A DNA stretch of 25,217 bases, taken from the IMG/VR virus record IMGVR_UViG_3300031227_005786, positions 1 to 25,217 of that record; one strand, written 5' to 3'. A program made the position numbers and the translations under genes. Shown here piece after piece: positions 1-7,092 of the stretch. How positions within the stretch are numbered: the first letter of the stretch is position 1; each line of letters starts with the position of its first letter. A model generated the notes under the pieces. That model was not told the origin of the DNA. It searched no databases and saw only the letters and a list, made by a program, of their open reading frames with translations. Source of the DNA: a virus.

Positions 1-222
1 TCCTTTATTCTTGAGCCACTTATAAAATTTACGGAGTTGCATTATTGCAACATGGCGGGGGAAATGTTCAAAAACAGCCATCAGCAGAATTTCATCTATT
101 GAATTGTCTGGATAATCCAAGTCTTCAATTTGAGAGTGTATATCAACTTTCGCATTGTCCATGACATCTATATTCACCCAACCATCCAAATAATTCATTC
201 CACAACCAAGATGAAGTTTCAT
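1..222 (-). CDS. SAM-dependent methyltransferase, C-terminus cut by window edge
   Basis: The ATG (220-222) overlaps the TGA of the upstream methyltransferase (ATGA). The 74 codons present begin MKLHLGCGMNYLDGWVNID, the glycine-rich SAM-binding motif I of class I methyltransferases of the Methyltransf_11 type. It is followed by a hydrophobic strand and an acidic loop (DYPDNSIDEI) and then VFEHFPRH, as in motif II/III of this family. Proteins with this opening are common in polysaccharide and glycan gene clusters, which fits the glycosyltransferase two genes upstream. The substrate cannot be read from the fragment, and the rest of the gene lies beyond position 1. Confidence in the fold is good; the biological role is inference. 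Confidence 0.75.
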   Translation of the reverse strand, partial: MKLHLGCGMNYLDGWVNIDVMDNAKVDIHSQIEDLDYPDNSIDEILLMAVFEHFPRHVAIMQLRKFYKWLKNKG

Positions 223-938
223 CAGCTTTCCCCTATTGATATGAGCCAGCTTCCAAATGGTTTGCCTTCTTTCTTTTTCCGCTCATTGATTGCGATCTGA
301 ACCGGAATAAGTGCATGATTCACTCTCTTAAGATACATTGCTTCAGAGACCAAGCCAATAGTTTCCTCATGAATTGGTTCAATGCCTGACTTGCGGAAGT
401 GTTCATGCAAACTCCAGAAATCATTCTCAACTCCATATTCCCATGTTTCCTTTGCTATTGACATTTCTTTCGCAAACATATATGCATGAGACCCTGAATA
501 TGGGACTCCAACAATAACATATTTCCCAATCTCAGCCATCTTTTTAAACATAGCAATTATTTCATGCTGATTAAAATGCTCAACAGTTCCCATGCTGAAA
601 ACAATATCATAATTGTTGGATTTCTTGCACTCAAATAAATTATATTTCTGAAAATTACAGTTCTCAACTTCCATGTCACTAGCAATCCTTTTCGCAAGGT
701 CAATACTTCCCTGTTCAATGTCAATCCCTGTGCAATTAGCACCATGTTTTCCCAGTTCTATGCTGTATTGACCTGTTCCTGTTCCAACTTCCAAAACAGA
801 CTTTCCTTTCAGATCAATATGTTTCATTAACAGTTCAACAAACTCCACTCTCTGAGTGCTTCCAGCAGGCTCATCCATGATTCTTTCTGTTGATAGATTC
901 TTATAATTATCCCAGATCGAGTTCCATACTTTTGTCAT
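222..938 (-). CDS. Class I SAM-dependent methyltransferase (238 aa)
   Basis: Residues about 46-68 (SVLEVGTGTGQYSIELGKHG) form motif I, followed by GIDIEQGSIDLAK with the acidic residue that binds the SAM ribose. NYDIVFSMGTVEHF at about 110-123 is motif IV/V. The length is usual for stand-alone small-molecule or sugar methyltransferases, and there is no NPPY/DPPY or PCQ signature, so this is not a DNA methyltransferase. The start at 938 follows AAGGA 7-8 bases upstream. Its 3' end overlaps the next methyltransferase by ATGA, and the glycosyltransferase at 1362-2345 lies upstream in the same run. I infer that it decorates a glycan or a precursor, but the substrate is unknown. Confidence 0.85.
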   Translation of the reverse strand: MTKVWNSIWDNYKNLSTERIMDEPAGSTQRVEFVELLMKHIDLKGKSVLEVGTGTGQYSIELGKHGANCTGIDIEQGSIDLAKRIASDMEVENCNFQKYNLFECKKSNNYDIVFSMGTVEHFNQHEIIAMFKKMAEIGKYVIVGVPYSGSHAYMFAKEMSIAKETWEYGVENDFWSLHEHFRKSGIEPIHEETIGLVSEAMYLKRVNHALIPVQIAINERKKKEGKPFGSWLISIGES

Positions 939-940
939 AA

Positions 941-1132
941 TTATTCCTTTGCAAAGTCATTATAATTATATTCTTTGCCTATTTCACCAGAATACATTGT
1001 AAATGTTGTTCCACATATATCACAAGTTATTTGAGGAGGTGGATGTTCAATATTTTTGCATTTATGGCAAACATAAATAATATAATCTCCAGCGAATACA
1101 CCATTTTTCATAGGTTTTATTTTTTCAGTCAT
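941..1132 (-). CDS. Small zinc-ribbon protein (63 aa)
   Basis: A 63-residue protein with two CxxC pairs (CHKC at about 22-25 and CDIC at about 37-40), as in rubredoxin-like or zinc-ribbon knuckles, with a proline run (HPPPQ) between them. The ATG overlaps the TGA of the gene upstream (ATGA) and the TAA sits two bases before the methyltransferase start, so translation is probably coupled. No function is recognisable. Small zinc ribbons in phages often act as protein- or nucleic-acid-binding adaptors, but nothing here fixes that. Confidence 0.7.
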   Translation of the reverse strand: MTEKIKPMKNGVFAGDYIIYVCHKCKNIEHPPPQITCDICGTTFTMYSGEIGKEYNYNDFAKE

Positions 1133-1365
1133 GACACGATCCTTTTCGCATAGTCTTTCCTGAGTTCTACATCCCTAACCCAACCTCTTTCGAATCTTCT
1201 TCTCTCTTTCCTTGCATATCCAGCCTGAGATACATATGCATCGATTGCCAACAGGACTTCAGATGCAATGTTCATCTTGAACTCAGTCCATCTCAGTCTC
1301 CAGCTTATTGAGAAGAAATACAGAACAAGAACCACTCCCAGTGCAGTCAGTTGATAGGTCATCAT
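1129..1365 (-). CDS. Small protein with one N-terminal membrane segment (78 aa)
   Basis: Residues about 6-22 (LTALGVVLVLYFFSISW) form a single hydrophobic segment, followed by a strongly basic region (ARKERRRFERGW) that would lie on the cytoplasmic side. Two ATGs are adjacent; the first (1363-1365) overlaps the TGA of the glycosyltransferase (ATGA) and the gene ends with an ATGA overlap into the zinc-ribbon gene. No family is recognised. Its place between a glycosyltransferase and methyltransferases suggests a membrane-anchored accessory protein of the same cassette, which is inference only. Confidence 0.6.
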   Translation of the reverse strand: MMTYQLTALGVVLVLYFFSISWRLRWTEFKMNIASEVLLAIDAYVSQAGYARKERRRFERGWVRDVELRKDYAKRIVS

Positions 1366-2345
1366 TCTGTATCTCCGGCAATAACATTTCCAAGTGTTGT
1401 TTCAATGATATTAGCAAAAGCCTTGACCTGAACATCCTGAGTCCAACCTTTGTTGATGATATACTGTCTGTTGAACTCTTTCTCTGTCAGCCCACCAGCA
1501 ATAAATCTGTCAACAGCTTCCTTAATAGTATTGAATCTCATGACGCCATCATACTGCTTGTCAGCACCATAGAAATTGTGAATCACTGGCTCAATTCCCC
1601 TTGCCATTGCTTCAATAGCCGAAACATTATGACCTTCATGGACTGATGTGAGCAAGAAAAAATCCTTGTCGGCATAGAACTTGTTCATGTCCTTGACATT
1701 GCCATGCATCACAACTTTTCCCACAAGATCGAGCTCTCTAATCATATGGTTGATATATATCTCATATCTGGCTTCCTGATATGCTCCGGCAACATGCAGT
1801 TTGAATTCATCGTCTTTGTCAATCAATGCTCTGAATATCTGGAATAGCATTGCAGGATTTTTCTTGTGAGATATTGCCCCAACAGAGCAGATTTTCTTTC
1901 CAGAGGTCTCTTTGTTCAGCACAATATCAGAGATATCAATGCCATTAGGAACAACTGTATTTGTGATTCTGTTATTGATATTCATCTCATTATGGAATGT
2001 ATTGATTATTTCCTTAATATGATCTGCAACATAAATAACATGATTGACATAATCCCATTTTATTTCTCTGGGATATCCTGCAAGAGCTTCATAGGAATGG
2101 AGTCTGACAATAACTTTCTTGTCATGTTTGTTCTTTGTTGTTTCAAGATACTTGGTTATCATCATAGCTGACTCATTTGCCCATTCACACCATATCACAT
2201 CTGCAAAACCAACTGCTCTGATAACATCATCATTGCTTCTGATAATATATACCTTGATTTCATAATACTTCTGAAGTGGTTCGATCCATTGAAGGAAATT
2301 ATCCATTCCTTCAAGGCATGTGACTGCAATTCGTGTCTTTCTCAT
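1362..2345 (-). CDS. GT4-type glycosyltransferase (327 aa)
   Basis: The protein has the C-terminal half of GT-B group 1 (GT4) glycosyltransferases. VVPNGIDISDI near residue 137 is the linker motif, KKICSVGAISHKKNP near 150 the nucleotide-side glycine/lysine motif, VMHGNVKDMNKFYADKDFFL near 215 the typical strand pair, and EGHNVSAIEAMARG near 236 the E-x7-E motif that binds the donor nucleotide sugar. It should transfer a sugar from an activated donor, but the acceptor (phage DNA base, capsid protein or host envelope glycan) is not readable. The start at 2345 has AAAGGAG six bases upstream. It heads a coupled run of four further genes down to position 1, three of which are methyltransferases or a zinc protein. 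This is an unusual cassette so close to head genes. Confidence 0.88.
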   Translation of the reverse strand: MRKTRIAVTCLEGMDNFLQWIEPLQKYYEIKVYIIRSNDDVIRAVGFADVIWCEWANESAMMITKYLETTKNKHDKKVIVRLHSYEALAGYPREIKWDYVNHVIYVADHIKEIINTFHNEMNINNRITNTVVPNGIDISDIVLNKETSGKKICSVGAISHKKNPAMLFQIFRALIDKDDEFKLHVAGAYQEARYEIYINHMIRELDLVGKVVMHGNVKDMNKFYADKDFFLLTSVHEGHNVSAIEAMARGIEPVIHNFYGADKQYDGVMRFNTIKEAVDRFIAGGLTEKEFNRQYIINKGWTQDVQVKAFANIIETTLGNVIAGDTE

Positions 2346-2359
2346 GGTTTCTCCTTTTG

Positions 2360-2557
2360 TTAGTCAACGATATTAAAGGTATTTATTATGTTTTTCATGG
2401 TATTTATGATTGAAGCAAGAATATGTGTGTTTTGGCTGATATATCTATTCGCATATTTAAAAATTGCTTCAATGTCTTTTTCTTCTCTGTCAGACTCCAC
2501 ATATATTTCAATGCAGTATGGTTTAAATTCAGCTTTCATCCTTTTATTAATTTCCAC
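2360..2557 (-). CDS. Hypothetical protein (65 aa, GTG start)
   Basis: A GTG start at 2555-2557 preceded by AAAAGGAGAACC gives a 65-residue protein rich in charged residues (VESDREEKDIEAIFKYANRYI) with no cysteine cluster and no membrane segment. The predicted pattern is a beta strand followed by helices. It lies 14 bases upstream of the glycosyltransferase start and is separated from the gene before it by a 167-bp non-coding stretch containing a long inverted repeat. The function is not recognised. Confidence 0.6.
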   Translation of the reverse strand: MEINKRMKAEFKPYCIEIYVESDREEKDIEAIFKYANRYISQNTHILASIINTMKNIINTFNIVD

Positions 2558-2595
2558 TGTTTGGTTCTCCTTTTATTTAGAAGTTATATTATATT

Positions 2596-2729
2596 ATTAA
2601 GGAGGGCACTCCAACCCTCATTTAACTGAAAGGAGGTGTTGCCGCTTGAGAATAATATTGAAAGCAACGTTGCACCTTTCCCAACCTGATGCCTCTTTCC
2701 TTTTAGTTAGATTTTCTACCCTCCTTAAT
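2596..2729 (-). ncRNA. Candidate structured RNA element closed by an 11-bp inverted repeat
   Basis: The gap of 167 bases before the GTG at 2557 is closed by a perfect 11-bp inverted repeat, ATTAAGGAGGG at 2596-2606 and CCCTCCTTAAT at 2719-2729. Its outer arm overlaps the TAA stop (2725-2727) of the gene upstream. Read as minus-strand RNA, the inside offers further pairings: UAACU with AGUUA, AAAGG with CCUUU, GUUG with CAAC and GUUGC with GCAAC, i.e. a branched fold of about 134 nt. An alternative local hairpin GAGGG/CCCTC lies at its 3' end but is not followed by a U run, so a simple terminator is not supported. It could be a leader element or riboswitch for the genes below, or a small RNA. 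No known family is recognised. Confidence 0.4.
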
Positions 2730-2967
2730 GAAAACGATAAATTTCCCCTTTTGCCTGTATTTCTATTTTTTCAATACGATATTTAATTTTTAAACGATCC
2801 AACACTGACGTATATTTTAACATTTCATAATACATATAAATATATGGAAGTCCGGGGAGTCCACATCGATTTTCATGTCCATTATCCTGAACTTTATAAA
2901 TATAATAACGAGGCATTTTATACCATCCATAATAGTTCATTAGTTTTTCAATATAATATACAATCAT
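2725..2967 (-). CDS. Hypothetical tyrosine-rich small protein (80 aa)
   Basis: The ATG at 2965-2967 follows a strong AAGGAG spaced seven to eight bases away. The 80-residue product is unusually rich in tyrosine and isoleucine (for example YYIEKLMNYYGWYKMPRYYI) and has a KMPRYYIYKVQDNG start to a probable beta-rich domain. There is no membrane segment long enough to be sure of and no metal motif. It overlaps the end of the upstream small gene by about 20 bases. It may be a small head-completion or accessory protein, but no family is recognised. Confidence 0.6.
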   Translation of the reverse strand: MIVYYIEKLMNYYGWYKMPRYYIYKVQDNGHENRCGLPGLPYIYMYYEMLKYTSVLDRLKIKYRIEKIEIQAKGEIYRFH

Positions 2968-3142
2968 TGTGGTTCTCCTTATTTAATGTTAATTTACTGA
3001 GATATTCTGGTCCTACACTTTGCTTGTATGCTTTAATTACTCTTGTTGTTATACAAAATGTTGGGCATCTATATGTCATTATTATGTCATGAACTATTTC
3101 TGGATTGCTGTCTCTTGCTATTTGGTCAACACTATCAATCAC
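2948..3142 (-). CDS. Hypothetical protein (64 aa, GTG start)
   Basis: A GTG codon at 3140-3142 sits directly after the TAA of the minor head gene, with GAGGAAG upstream inside that gene's last codons. The product has a helical N-terminal half (SVDQIARDSNPEIVHDIIM) and two cysteines, and it ends within the start region of the next gene. Coupled position and plausible composition favour a real gene, but the weak start and short length leave doubt. No function is recognised. Confidence 0.45.
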   Translation of the reverse strand: MIDSVDQIARDSNPEIVHDIIMTYRCPTFCITTRVIKAYKQSVGPEYLSKLTLNKENHNDCILY

Positions 3143-4201
3143 TTATTTTTTCTTCCTCAGTTTAAAATCTTTTGTGAAGTTCTTCTCAAGGAAATATGGT
3201 TTGTTCTTCATCTTATTGAATGCTGGAGTATGCTTTTTTATATATGCTGTTGCCGGTTTCGGAATCGATCTAATATATTGTCTCTTATCCAACTCACCTG
3301 TTCTTAGATATCTTGCAACCTCTTTTCTGGAATACATCAGAGTGGTTGTGAAGCAAATACATAGTGCATGAAACCCTTCAAATATATAACCTCTCGGATA
3401 TGCTCCGACCATAGAATTGCAGATATCCGGTCTCGGATGACTTGCTGACAGTTTAACTAATATCCCTTTCACAAATGGAAGTTTCTGTCTTCTCAGGAAA
3501 TCACTGTTATGGAATGCCATGTTAGTTTCTGTTGCCGCCAGTCTACGAGCATTCTTTGCTGATGACCTATATATTCCCCTACCGGGATGATAAGCCTTCG
3601 CAGATTGGCTTAAAACCAGCTTCCCATCCTTATCTCTGACCCTTCTGAACAGTTTTTCAGGATCATTAAGCAATTGCCTGACATCCTGAGAGATTTTCTG
3701 CGCTGACCTGCCTCTTGTGATGCCTGATGCAAGATATGTCTCAAGCAGTTCCTGATTCTGAGTGTTTGTGTAATTCCAAACTCTTTGACTGAGATTCAGA
3801 CCGTTTTGTTTCCTTTTGATGAATTGATCAAGTGCAACAAGATTCAGTCCCTGCATCTCTGCAAGGATAGCTGGCTTTGCATTTGTGGTATATCTTGAGA
3901 CCTGACCAATAATATCATCATTCTTGTCATTCCCAAGTGTCCATTGAGACCTCACACCATTGTCAATAGATGTCAGAGCATTCTCAGAGTATTCAGCCAG
4001 CACAGCTTTGACTTTAAGTTCAAGATTCCGATTGAATTTATAAAAGTTTCGCTGAGTGAAGTCACTTGGATATTTAATCTTTGCCTGATTGACAAGTTTT
4101 GCCAATTCAGTCTCAAGATTCTTAAATATCTTTATCATCTCTCTGTTCTTAGAGATAATCTGTGCTTCATTCAGCCTTTTATATTCATAATCAAGAAGCA
4201 T
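3143..4201 (-). CDS. Minor head protein, phage Mu F-like (SPP1 gp7 type, 352 aa)
   Basis: The C-terminal domain shows the Mu F/SPP1 gp7 pattern: RLAATETNMAFHNSD near residue 220, then a DICNSMVGAYPRG stretch, FEGFHALCICF (the His plus Cys-x-Cys that typifies these domains) and a trailing helix. The N-terminal 200 residues are helical with many charged residues, usual for the portal-proximal part. I chose the ATG at 4199-4201 because AAGGAATAACCT lies just upstream and the preceding gene stops at 4206; an in-frame upstream ATG at 4264 would overlap that gene. These proteins sit at or near the portal inside the prohead and assist head assembly or DNA ejection. The usual neighbour, the portal, is about 1.4 kb upstream with small genes between, which is a little looser than in SPP1. 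Confidence 0.85.
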   Translation of the reverse strand: MLLDYEYKRLNEAQIISKNREMIKIFKNLETELAKLVNQAKIKYPSDFTQRNFYKFNRNLELKVKAVLAEYSENALTSIDNGVRSQWTLGNDKNDDIIGQVSRYTTNAKPAILAEMQGLNLVALDQFIKRKQNGLNLSQRVWNYTNTQNQELLETYLASGITRGRSAQKISQDVRQLLNDPEKLFRRVRDKDGKLVLSQSAKAYHPGRGIYRSSAKNARRLAATETNMAFHNSDFLRRQKLPFVKGILVKLSASHPRPDICNSMVGAYPRGYIFEGFHALCICFTTTLMYSRKEVARYLRTGELDKRQYIRSIPKPATAYIKKHTPAFNKMKNKPYFLEKNFTKDFKLRKKK

Positions 4202-4205
4202 TAGG

Positions 4206-4433
4206 TTATTCCTTATTAACAGAAAGAGCCATGACTTTGTTTCCATTTTCTGTGGTAATATCAATATTAGTCGTCTTCTTAATTGTAACTGTCATACTCT
4301 TTGATGTTTTATTATTCCTGAACTCAATTTCCCGGAGTTTACCATTCTCTTTTACTCCGACACACCAATCAAACTCATACAGACAGAATTCATCTTCTGT
4401 TTCGCTTTTCTTCTCAGTTATCGATACTATCAT
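4206..4433 (-). CDS. Hypothetical small beta-rich protein (75 aa)
   Basis: The ATG at 4431-4433 follows GGAAGGAAAATGAC, a well-placed ribosome site, and is preferred to an upstream in-frame ATG (4481) that lacks one. The 75 residues alternate hydrophobic and polar positions (MTVTIKKTTNIDITTENG), suggesting an all-beta fold. The TAA lies four bases before the minor head gene start. It may be a small structural or accessory protein, but the family is not recognised. Confidence 0.6.
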   Translation of the reverse strand: MIVSITEKKSETEDEFCLYEFDWCVGVKENGKLREIEFRNNKTSKSMTVTIKKTTNIDITTENGNKVMALSVNKE

Positions 4434-4491
4434 GTCATTTTCCTTCCAATGAAGTAACAGGCAACTATTATAATTATACATATAAGTAATA

Positions 4492-4731
4492 TTATGGTTT
4501 GATTTCCTCTTGTTTGAATATGCTTGGATTATGCTGATTCGGAATCATGCAGAAGTCATGAGATTGAGTCTCAGGACGATATGTTACTTGTACTGGTGTG
4601 TAATTTGCTTTGGATGTTGTGGTAACCTCGCTTATTGGTGGATTTGCCCAACATTCCCCCCACCATTTCTGACTATATGGTTGCTCTTCTGACGAACTCT
4701 TCCAATATGGACAATCCTTGCATGTTATCAT
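4492..4731 (-). CDS. Small cysteine-motif protein (79 aa)
   Basis: The product begins MITCKDCPYWK, then has GECWANPP about 25 residues later and a last cysteine in HDFCMIPNQ. This C-x2-C-P-Y-W ... G-x-C-x-x-N-P-P ... C arrangement is seen in small phage proteins of unknown function and is consistent with one bound zinc. The ATG at 4729-4731 overlaps the TGA of the upstream gene (ATGA), which decides this start over an earlier in-frame ATG at 4779. About 60 bases separate its end from the next start, with nothing visible in them. Confidence 0.65.
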   Translation of the reverse strand: MITCKDCPYWKSSSEEQPYSQKWWGECWANPPISEVTTTSKANYTPVQVTYRPETQSHDFCMIPNQHNPSIFKQEEIKP

Positions 4732-5297
4732 TTTACATTCCAGTTCATTTGCATGACAGAGACAGGATTCACTCCCCAAGTCCCTTCAAGTGATGGATTA
4801 TATGCACCAGTTTCACATAGCATATTAATATTCATGAGGCAGGGAGCAACTGTTCCATCACCTTGTTTGATTTTCGCCTTGACGGGGAACTGCATCATTG
4901 CTTCACCAATCCTGACAGGTTCTCCAATCTCCCATGACATTGGTTTCAGGAAACCGAGATGTGAATTGATCCAGCCATCAGCATTGAATAATGGATGACC
5001 GTCTAAAAGCCATGATTTATTTGTGAGTGATGCCATGAGATTGTGATCTGATTTCTTCCATGCATTAAAGAATTCACCCAGCTTTGCTTTGGCATTGTTG
5101 ATGTGGAGTTGATCGGAATTAGATGCATCAACTTTCTTTGTTGCATCTGCAAGGTTGTCAATTGCTTCTTTGCCTTTGTCTTTGGAATTATCCGGGAAGG
5201 TGAGTTTGTTAGTCTTAATCTTGCCAGTCAGCTTCTTCACCTGTGCTGATGTCAGTGTTGTTCTTCTTCCTGCTGGAGTTTTTGGTTTTCCCATCAT
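4728..5297 (-). CDS. Hypothetical protein, first gene after promoter P1 (189 aa)
   Basis: The N-terminal 60 residues are lysine- and threonine-rich (PAGRRTTLTSAQVKKLTGKIKTNK) and probably flexible. Residues about 68-180 (AKLGEFFNAWKKSDHNLMASLT ... EPVRIGEAMMQFPVKAKI) have the spacing of an NTF2/SnoaL-like cone fold, a weak resemblance. AAGGAG lies 3 bases before the first ATG (5295-5297) and 6 bases before an adjacent second ATG (5292-5294), so the second may be the true start. Promoter P1 lies 26 bases upstream, making this the leading gene of a late sub-operon that includes the minor head protein. It is not recognised as scaffold or capsid. Confidence 0.7.
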   Translation of the reverse strand: MMGKPKTPAGRRTTLTSAQVKKLTGKIKTNKLTFPDNSKDKGKEAIDNLADATKKVDASNSDQLHINNAKAKLGEFFNAWKKSDHNLMASLTNKSWLLDGHPLFNADGWINSHLGFLKPMSWEIGEPVRIGEAMMQFPVKAKIKQGDGTVAPCLMNINMLCETGAYNPSLEGTWGVNPVSVMQMNWNVK

Positions 5298-5322
5298 GGT
5301 CTCCTTTCAGTGTTGTGTATGT

Positions 5323-5351
5323 ATTATATATTATGATTCATATCAAGTCAA
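5323..5351 (-). promoter_or_regulatory. Promoter P1, sigma70-type
   Basis: On the minus strand TTGACT (5346-5351) is followed by exactly 17 bases and TATAAT (5323-5328), and the next gene starts 26 bases downstream. The spacer holds GATATGAATCATA, close to a 13-bp motif shared with promoters P2 and P3, and 14 of 17 spacer bases match P2. TATGAATCATA is a perfect odd-centred palindrome, so an operator for a phage repressor or activator is plausible. Confidence 0.8.
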
Positions 5352-5362
5352 GTCTTTTTTTA

Positions 5363-5439
5363 AGTGCCTTGCTAATATGGCGAAATGGACAGCTTCGGCG
5401 GACTATCCATATGAGGTCGCCTGAAAGGAACAAGGCACT
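5363..5439 (-). ncRNA. Candidate structured RNA element, 77 nt, three stacked stems
   Basis: AGTGCCTTG (5363-5371) and CAAGGCACT (5431-5439) are a perfect 9-bp inverted repeat. Inside, GGCGA pairs with UCGCC, and AUGGAUAG pairs over 8 bp with CUGUCCAU round a 10-base loop, all in minus-strand RNA. One of those 8 pairs is U-G on the minus strand and would be an A-C mismatch on the plus strand, which favours a minus-strand transcript. The element starts at the stop codon of the 64-aa gene and ends about 11 bases before the -35 of P1. There is no following U run, so it is not a standard terminator. Acceptor-like length suggested a tRNA, but no D or T arm fits. It could be a 3' stabilising structure or a small RNA. 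Confidence 0.45.
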
Positions 5440-5633
5440 CAGGTATTATTTATATGTTGCCAAAAACTATGTTTATATTTCCATGAGACAGAACCATCCC
5501 TGTGATATTGAACCGTAACATTATCTTTCTTTAATATGTCTCTAAGTTCATCAGATTTCTCATATTTTTTCTCAGCCCTGAACTTTATTATCATTCTGAC
5601 TGCTCGATTGACAATTTCTTGGTTATTCAGCAT
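5439..5633 (-). CDS. Stand-alone cysteinyl-tRNA synthetase C-terminal-domain-like protein (64 aa)
   Basis: The run EIVNRAVRMIIKFRAEKKYEK followed by SDELRDILKKDNVTVQYHRDGSVSWKYK matches the pattern of the small C-terminal anticodon-recognition domain of bacterial cysteinyl-tRNA synthetase: helix, R-x-x-K-x-[WY]-x-x-[AS]-D-x-x-R-D-x-L, then a short beta hairpin with a D-G-x-x-W ending. The rest of the enzyme is absent. The ATG at 5631-5633 is preceded by CCGGAAG and overlaps the portal stop (5623), so translation is coupled to the portal. An earlier in-frame ATG at 5711 would overlap the portal by 89 bases and is less likely. The role is unknown; RNA or tRNA binding is inference from the fold. 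Confidence 0.7.
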   Translation of the reverse strand: MLNNQEIVNRAVRMIIKFRAEKKYEKSDELRDILKKDNVTVQYHRDGSVSWKYKHSFWQHINNT

Positions 5634-7092
5634 CAAAACTTCCGGCTTCAAATCCTTCAGTAGTTTCTTTGCTCTGTTTGTCTTTTTCCATCTCCAGCTT
5701 TTCCTCTGCAATATCAGTCACATATGGATTATTTTTGAGAGCAGTATCTTCTGACATGATAGGTTCTCCTGCCAATGCTTCAGACAGTGTTGTGATGGTT
5801 TCAGCGATATCCTGTGGAGTCGGGTCTTGGAATTGTGGAGTAGCAACCACAGCCTGAAGACTTTCTTCACTTGCAACTGATGTGAATTGAAGCATCTTTT
5901 TCACCAGATTTAATCTTCTTGTGAATCCTTCTCCAAACACTTCTTGATGATTGAATGATTTCAGTCTTGCATCGAAAAACAGCATTTTGAGTAGAATACC
6001 ACTTATGGATGTCAGTCCTTTCACTGAATTGAAACTGATATCAGGTGTGTGTGTATTTGAGAATATCAAGTCTTTGAGATTATCGAGTTCCAACTTCAGT
6101 GATACCGGCTCATGATCCCATGTCAGATATGATGCATCACCATATTCAAGTTTCTTCTGATCCGGAGAAGGAACACCAGCAAATTGCAACATCTTCCCTG
6201 TCTGGGTTTTATCAGGCGGCTCAATCAATTTCCCCATTATTTTAATCATAGGAGCGGCATAATAGTCATTTTCATCTGCATGATTTGATATCAGGTCTTC
6301 ATATCTCTCAATCAGTGACTGAACATCCTTCCATTCTGCCTGTTCCTGCTCATAATATATAACTGGAATCTTGCCATACTGATTCGGCTTTGTTTCCAAC
6401 AGTTTGAATGCATCTCCTTCTTTGAAATAGAACACAAAATTCTCAGCAGTATAAACATCCACTCTTGAAACTGTTGCAATAGCGTTCTTCTCTGTATCAA
6501 ACTGTTCCATGTCATATGTAACTGTGAAAGCATCCATGTTTCCATATTGGTCAAAGTGTGGATAGATATGATATCCCAGCTTATTAGACAGGAGCATAAC
6601 TCCAATCTGCGAGCCGATATATTCAGGGTCAGTGTCAGGGACAGGACTCTCTTCATCGAAAGTCTCATTCTTAGCATACCACAATTCAGCAGTTCTGGTT
6701 TCAATCATGGTTGTTCTTGTAAGTTTCCTATCAAAATACTGAATCTTATTAGCATCAAATACTCCTTCAATCTGTTTGAATGCTTCTTCAGTGTTTTCTT
6801 CCGAATCAAGAACATACTTGACTGGTTTCCCGACAAGAAATGCAACAGCAAGACTTGTGATAACCTTCTGGAATGTAGCAACTAATCTGGCAACAGGAAC
6901 ATCCTTTACTTTGTCATCCTTTCCCACCTTTTTGTCAGGTCTCAAGAGAATCTTATGATCTCCATCATATTGCTTCTGATTAGTCTCAGCATCCTTGAGA
7001 TATTCATCATCTTTTGTGAGTTCCTTGATGATTGCCGCAACATCAGTCAATGCAAGAATCTGATCGATTATTTTTTCCTGTTTCTCAGCCAT
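5623..7092 (-). CDS. Portal protein, SPP1 gp6 family (489 aa)
   Basis: Length, position after the large terminase and sequence pattern match Phage_prot_Gp6/SPP1 portal proteins. A helical N-terminus contains YLKDAETNQKQYDGDHKIL, then NPV-like VKDVPVARLVATFQKVI and AVAFLVGKPVKYV, a long alpha/beta wing, ISFNSVKGLTSISGILLKMLF for the stem/clip helices near residue 360, and an acidic C-terminus. Twelve copies should form the ring through which DNA enters and leaves the head. The ATG at 7090-7092 has AAAGGAG upstream. It sits 15 bases after the terminase stop. Confidence 0.93.
   Translation of the reverse strand: MAEKQEKIIDQILALTDVAAIIKELTKDDEYLKDAETNQKQYDGDHKILLRPDKKVGKDDKVKDVPVARLVATFQKVITSLAVAFLVGKPVKYVLDSEENTEEAFKQIEGVFDANKIQYFDRKLTRTTMIETRTAELWYAKNETFDEESPVPDTDPEYIGSQIGVMLLSNKLGYHIYPHFDQYGNMDAFTVTYDMEQFDTEKNAIATVSRVDVYTAENFVFYFKEGDAFKLLETKPNQYGKIPVIYYEQEQAEWKDVQSLIERYEDLISNHADENDYYAAPMIKIMGKLIEPPDKTQTGKMLQFAGVPSPDQKKLEYGDASYLTWDHEPVSLKLELDNLKDLIFSNTHTPDISFNSVKGLTSISGILLKMLFFDARLKSFNHQEVFGEGFTRRLNLVKKMLQFTSVASEESLQAVVATPQFQDPTPQDIAETITTLSEALAGEPIMSEDTALKNNPYVTDIAEEKLEMEKDKQSKETTEGFEAGSFDAE

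Noticed and set aside
2581-2610. Rho-independent terminator at the GAGGG/CCCTC hairpin
   Set aside because: No U run follows; the arms pair better in the larger 11-bp closure.
4206-4264. Extended N-terminus of the minor head protein (ATG at 4264)
   Set aside because: It would overlap the 75-aa gene and lacks the ribosome site that the ATG at 4201 has.
5363-5439. tRNA gene
   Set aside because: The 9-bp end stem and length suggested one, but no D arm, anticodon arm or T-loop GTTC pattern fits either strand.
6312-6704. 130-codon open frame on the minus strand inside the portal gene
   Set aside because: Out-of-frame shadow of a clearly conserved portal protein.
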